Shown piece after piece: positions 13,567 through 16,164 of a stretch of DNA of 16,164 bases; position 1 is the stretch's first letter, and each line of letters opens with the position of its first letter. The translations under genes and the position numbers were made by a program. The stretch spans positions 2,713-18,876 of the forward strand of contig JAOZPF010000015.1 of NCBI GenBank assembly GCA_029932895.1, in the 5' to 3' direction. A model generated the notes under the pieces. That model did not search any database. It worked only from the letters and a program-made list of their open reading frames with translations, and was not told the DNA's origin. This DNA comes from Anaerolineae bacterium. GTDB taxonomy: Bacteria > Chloroflexota > Anaerolineae > B4-G1 > DUEL01.

Positions 13567-14654
13567 ATGCCCAACCATCTGGCCAACGAGACCAGCCCCT
13601 ATCTGCTCCAGCACGCCGACAATCCGGTGGACTGGTATCCGTGGGGTGAACAAGCCCTGGAAAAAGCACACCGCGAGGATAAGCCGATCTTTCTCAGCAT
13701 TGGCTACGCCGCCTGCCACTGGTGCCACGTGATGGCCCACGAATCGTTCGAGGACCACGAGGTAGCAGCGATCCTCAACGAGCACTTTGTCAGCATCAAA
13801 GTGGACCGGGAGGAGCGGCCCGACCTGGACCGCATCTATATGGCCGCTGTACAGGCCCTCACCGACAGTGGCGGCTGGCCGATGAGCGTCTTTCTCACTC
13901 CCAACGGCCACCCTTTCTTCGGTGGCACCTACTTTCCCCCCACGCCCCGCTACGGCATGCCATCGTTCACCCAAATACTGCACTCGGTCATCGATGCCTG
14001 GCAGAACAGGCGCCAGGAATTACTGGCTGGTGGACAGCAGTTGGTCGATGCCCTCGAACGGCAGCACCAGGCGCTCTCTGCCACCGACCAGGACCTACAA
14101 GCCGCGACACTCACCACCGCGCTCCGCAATCTCCGTCAGCGCTTTGACCCGCGCAACGGCGGTTGGGGCGAAGCGCCTAAATTTCCCCAACCCATGGTCC
14201 TCGAGTTCCTCCTGCGCCACTATCACGCCACCGGCGAGGCCACCGCGCTAGAGATGGTCACCCGCACCCTGGACGGGATGGCCCGTGGCGGGATGTATGA
14301 CCAACTGGTGAGAAGGTGCTTTCTTCCTGGAACGGCCTGATGCTGGCTGCCTTCGCCGAGGCCGCCCGTGTGCTGCACCGGGAGGTCTACCAACAGATTG
14401 CCGAGCGGAACGGGGCCTTCCTGCTGCGCGAGCTGAGAACACCAGCCGGTCGCCTGCACCACACCTGGAAGGACGGCGCCGCCAGGATCATGGGAGCGCC
14501 CAGCACCGACCCGGCTCCCGTCCCGTTGCTACAGGGCCGCGACCCGGTCGATGGACAAGCCGCCGCCTATGTCTGCGTCGGTTTCACCTGCCGCCCCCCG
14601 GTCACCACACCAGAGATGCTAACGGAGCTGATCGGCAGCCACCCGGAAAAGTAA
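13567..14654 (+). pseudogene. DUF255 / YyaL-type thioredoxin-domain protein, internally deleted
   Basis: The intact family is about 680 aa: an N-terminal thioredoxin-like domain, then an alpha/alpha-barrel resembling N-acylglucosamine 2-epimerase. Here the first part is complete: MPNHLANETSPYLLQHADNP, then YAACHWCHVMAHESF with the CHWC motif at 50-53, then GGWPMSVFLTPNGHPFFGGTY. At GGMYDQL (ending at 14307) the frame jumps directly to EKVLSSWNGLMLAAFAEAAR (14310 onward), and the first frame ends at a TGA (14338-14340). A second, in-frame gap lies near 14490-14500, where LHHTWKDGAARIMG meets APSTDPAPVPLLQGRDPVDG and the usual C-terminal AYVC...FTC block. Roughly 170 and 200 residues are missing, judged from memory of the family. 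The 14655-14780 stretch after it shows no gene. Confidence 0.88.
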
Positions 14655-14784
14655 CCACTCAGCCCACCCTCCCGCAGGCTACGAACCGCCTCGGTCCCCC
14701 TCGAACCTGTGGGACGGTGAGCAGTTACCCCAAAAAAGAGCGCCCGCTACGTAATCGAGGTGCGCCGCACCATGACCTCGCCAA

Positions 14785-14813
14785 TTTTCCCCTCCCTGGA
14801 GATGTGCTATAAT
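14785..14813 (+). promoter_or_regulatory. Extended -10 promoter of minC-minD
   Basis: TGCTATAAT (14805-14813) is an extended -10 box. The -35 region (TTTTCC, 14785-14790) is weak, as such promoters allow. Transcription should begin near 14820, excluding the in-frame ATG at 14772 and the GTG at 14760 as minC starts. Confidence 0.65.
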
Positions 14814-14846
14814 TCCACTCTGAACGACCGCGTCGCCGAGTGGACA

Positions 14847-15524
14847 ATGGAACAGGACGGAATCACTGTCAAGGGGACAAAGGACGGCCTGCTGATCCGG
14901 ATCGACCAGGGCCCGTGGGAGGAACGGCTGGACCAGCTTGCCGCACGCCTGGAGGCCGGAGCGACATTTTTCCAGGGCGGCCGCGCCGCTCTAGAGATCG
15001 GGGGGCGGGAGCTGGAGCAAGAAGGGATCCAGCAAGTGCGGGACCTCCTGGCCCGCGCTGGCGTGGAATTGTGGGCCATCGCCAGCACCTGCGACACCAC
15101 CGTCCTCGCCACGGTCCGCGCCGGCCTGGCCCCCAACCTGGGCTGGGGCGACCGCGTGCGGGAGAGAGGCGAGAGGAAACGCGAACCTCCTCCAGCGGCA
15201 GGCGGCCTGGTAGTGCGCCGCACCCTGCGCTCCGGACAGCGGCTCGAACACCCAGGTGATGTCATCATCATTGGTGACGTCCACGCCGGGGCCGAGGTGG
15301 TCGCCGGTCGGCACGTGATCGTATGGGGAAAGCTGCGGGGACTGGTCCACGCCGGGGCTATGGGGGACGAGAGCGCCGTCATCTGCGCCCTCGACCTGGC
15401 CCCCACGCAGCTACGCATCGCCGGTCACATCGCCCGCTCACCCGAAGAGCGACGGCGTCGACCAACGCCGGAGATGGCACAGGTCCGCGATGGCCGTATC
15501 GAGGCCGTCACCTGGCACAGATAA
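14847..15524 (+). CDS. minC: Septum site-determining protein MinC
   Basis: An inhibitor of FtsZ assembly that works with MinD at the membrane to keep division at midcell. The 225-aa product has an N-terminal domain (1-92), a Pro/Arg/Glu-rich linker (95-120) and the C-terminal right-handed beta-helix (121-200). The helix shows the family signatures RTLRSGQRLEHPGDVIIIGD, VHAGAEVVAGRHVIVWGKLR, GLVHAGAMGDESAVICA and TQLRIAGHI. The ATG at 14847 fits the promoter and the N-terminal domain; the ribosome site is weak (GAGTGGA). The TAA overlaps the Shine-Dalgarno of minD, so the two genes form an operon. Confidence 0.93.
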   Translation: MEQDGITVKGTKDGLLIRIDQGPWEERLDQLAARLEAGATFFQGGRAALEIGGRELEQEGIQQVRDLLARAGVELWAIASTCDTTVLATVRAGLAPNLGWGDRVRERGERKREPPPAAGGLVVRRTLRSGQRLEHPGDVIIIGDVHAGAEVVAGRHVIVWGKLRGLVHAGAMGDESAVICALDLAPTQLRIAGHIARSPEERRRRPTPEMAQVRDGRIEAVTWHR

Positions 15525-15530
15525 GGAGGT
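15523..15530 (+). promoter_or_regulatory. Strong Shine-Dalgarno of minD overlapping the minC stop
   Basis: AAGGAGGT begins within the minC TAA (15522-15524) and ends 3 nt before the minD ATG at 15534. This suggests translational coupling with minD made in excess. Confidence 0.8.
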
Positions 15531-15533
15531 GCG

Positions 15534-16164
15534 ATGGCTGGAAGCGTGGTGACCATCACATCAGGCAAGGGCGGCGTGGGCAAGACCACCCTGACGGCAA
15601 ACCTGGGTGTGGCTCTGGCCCTCCACGGGCAACGGGTGGTCGTCCTCGACGCTGACATCGGCCTGCGCAACCTGGACGTGATGCTGGGCCTGGAGAACCG
15701 CATCGTCTACGACTTGGTGGACGTGGTGGAGGAGCGCTGCCGACTACGGCAGGCGCTGGTGCGCGACAAGCGGCTCTCGGAACTCTTTCTCCTTCCCGCC
15801 GCCCAAACCCGCGACAAGACCGCCGTCGACCCCGAAGACATGGTTCACGTGTGCTATGAGCTAAAGCAATCCCACGATTTTATCCTGATCGACTCCCCCG
15901 CTGGCATCGAACAGGGATTCCGTAATGCCGTCGCCCCCGCCGACCAGATTCTCATCGTCACCAACCCGGAGGTGGCGGCGGTGCGGGACGCCGACCGCAT
16001 CATTGGCTTGATCGAGGCCAATGACAAGGGACCAGCACGCCTCATCATCAACCGCATCAAGCCCGATATGGTCCGCCGCGGGGACATGCTGGACACGGGC
16101 ACCGTCGTAGAGTTGCTCGCTATCGACCTCATCGGCATCGTGCCCGACGACCCAGCTATCATCA
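15534..16164 (+). CDS. minD: Septum site-determining ATPase MinD (cut by window end)
   Basis: The first 210 codons of the membrane-associated ATPase that recruits MinC. The canonical deviant Walker A is present, SGKGGVGKTTLTANLG, with the signature Lys12 and catalytic Lys17. Walker A' VVVLDADIGLRNLDVMLGLE (36-55) is the classical MinD form, and Walker B is HDFILIDSPAGIEQGF (114-129). NRIKPDMVRRGDML (173-186) and GIVPDDPAII (201-210) are also typical. The C-terminal membrane-targeting helix lies beyond the window. It directly follows minC; minE may follow but is not visible. It is clearly distinct from the MinD-like ATPase at 4959-5714. Confidence 0.95.
   Translation, partial: MAGSVVTITSGKGGVGKTTLTANLGVALALHGQRVVVLDADIGLRNLDVMLGLENRIVYDLVDVVEERCRLRQALVRDKRLSELFLLPAAQTRDKTAVDPEDMVHVCYELKQSHDFILIDSPAGIEQGFRNAVAPADQILIVTNPEVAAVRDADRIIGLIEANDKGPARLIINRIKPDMVRRGDMLDTGTVVELLAIDLIGIVPDDPAII

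Noticed and set aside
14655..14784. Hidden gene or RNA before minC
   Set aside because: Only a 5-bp hairpin (GGTGC-GCC-GCACC, 14759-14771) was seen; no ORF with a ribosome site and no known RNA motif.
14760..14846. Longer minC start (254 aa)
   Set aside because: It starts upstream of the extended -10 box at 14805-14813 and adds residues not expected in MinC.
1..16164. CRISPR array, transposon ends, prophage genes, tRNA or rRNA genes
   Set aside because: None was found on reading both strands; the window is chromosomal housekeeping and accessory genes.

Overview
This window is GC-rich, tightly packed bacterial DNA. It most resembles a member of the Chloroflexota (Anaerolineae-like). That placement is inferred from an IleRS with unusual signature motifs, a T-box riboswitch, a minC-minD pair and a MinD-like ATPase/HAMP sensor pair; no rRNA or other marker is present to confirm it. 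Promoters are easy to read: six near-consensus sigma70-type -35/-10 pairs, five of them with exactly 17 bp spacers, decide several translation starts.

Left part (+ strand, 11-4878): a promoter drives a four-gene run with spacings of 10 and 25 bp and one 8-bp overlap. It encodes low-specificity threonine aldolase (ltaE), an 11-12 TM transporter-like protein resembling the nucleotide-transporter/MFS group, a fusion of a cysteine-cluster (YkgJ-like) domain with a GNAT acetyltransferase, and a membrane sensor with a HAMP domain but no output domain. An inverted repeat separates this run from a convergent MinD/ParA-like ATPase with an altered Walker A motif.

Middle (5855-11107): ileS (- strand) and ilvE (+ strand, branched-chain aminotransferase) are divergent and share a short control region. 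ilvE has a consensus promoter and a small dyad at its predicted transcription start. A GNAT acetyltransferase gene converges on ilvE, and the two TAG stop codons share one CTAG. The GNAT gene is preceded by a complete T-box riboswitch (promoter, stem I, T-box sequence, intrinsic terminator), most likely isoleucine-sensing. ileS, ilvE and this T-box make an isoleucine-centred neighbourhood, although the T-box directly controls only the acetyltransferase.

Right part (11114-16164): a - strand pair encodes an MBL-fold hydrolase and an RNase H-like protein lacking the usual C-terminal catalytic Asp. Next comes a prepilin peptidase gene that is probably transcribed as a leaderless mRNA. Divergent from it is a decayed DUF255/YyaL-type thioredoxin-domain gene with two internal deletions. 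The window ends with minC and the first 210 codons of minD, the cell-division site-selection pair.

No tRNA, rRNA, CRISPR array, transposase or phage gene was seen. The strongest candidates for something undescribed are the T-box-controlled acetyltransferase and the output-less HAMP sensor next to the altered MinD-like ATPase.
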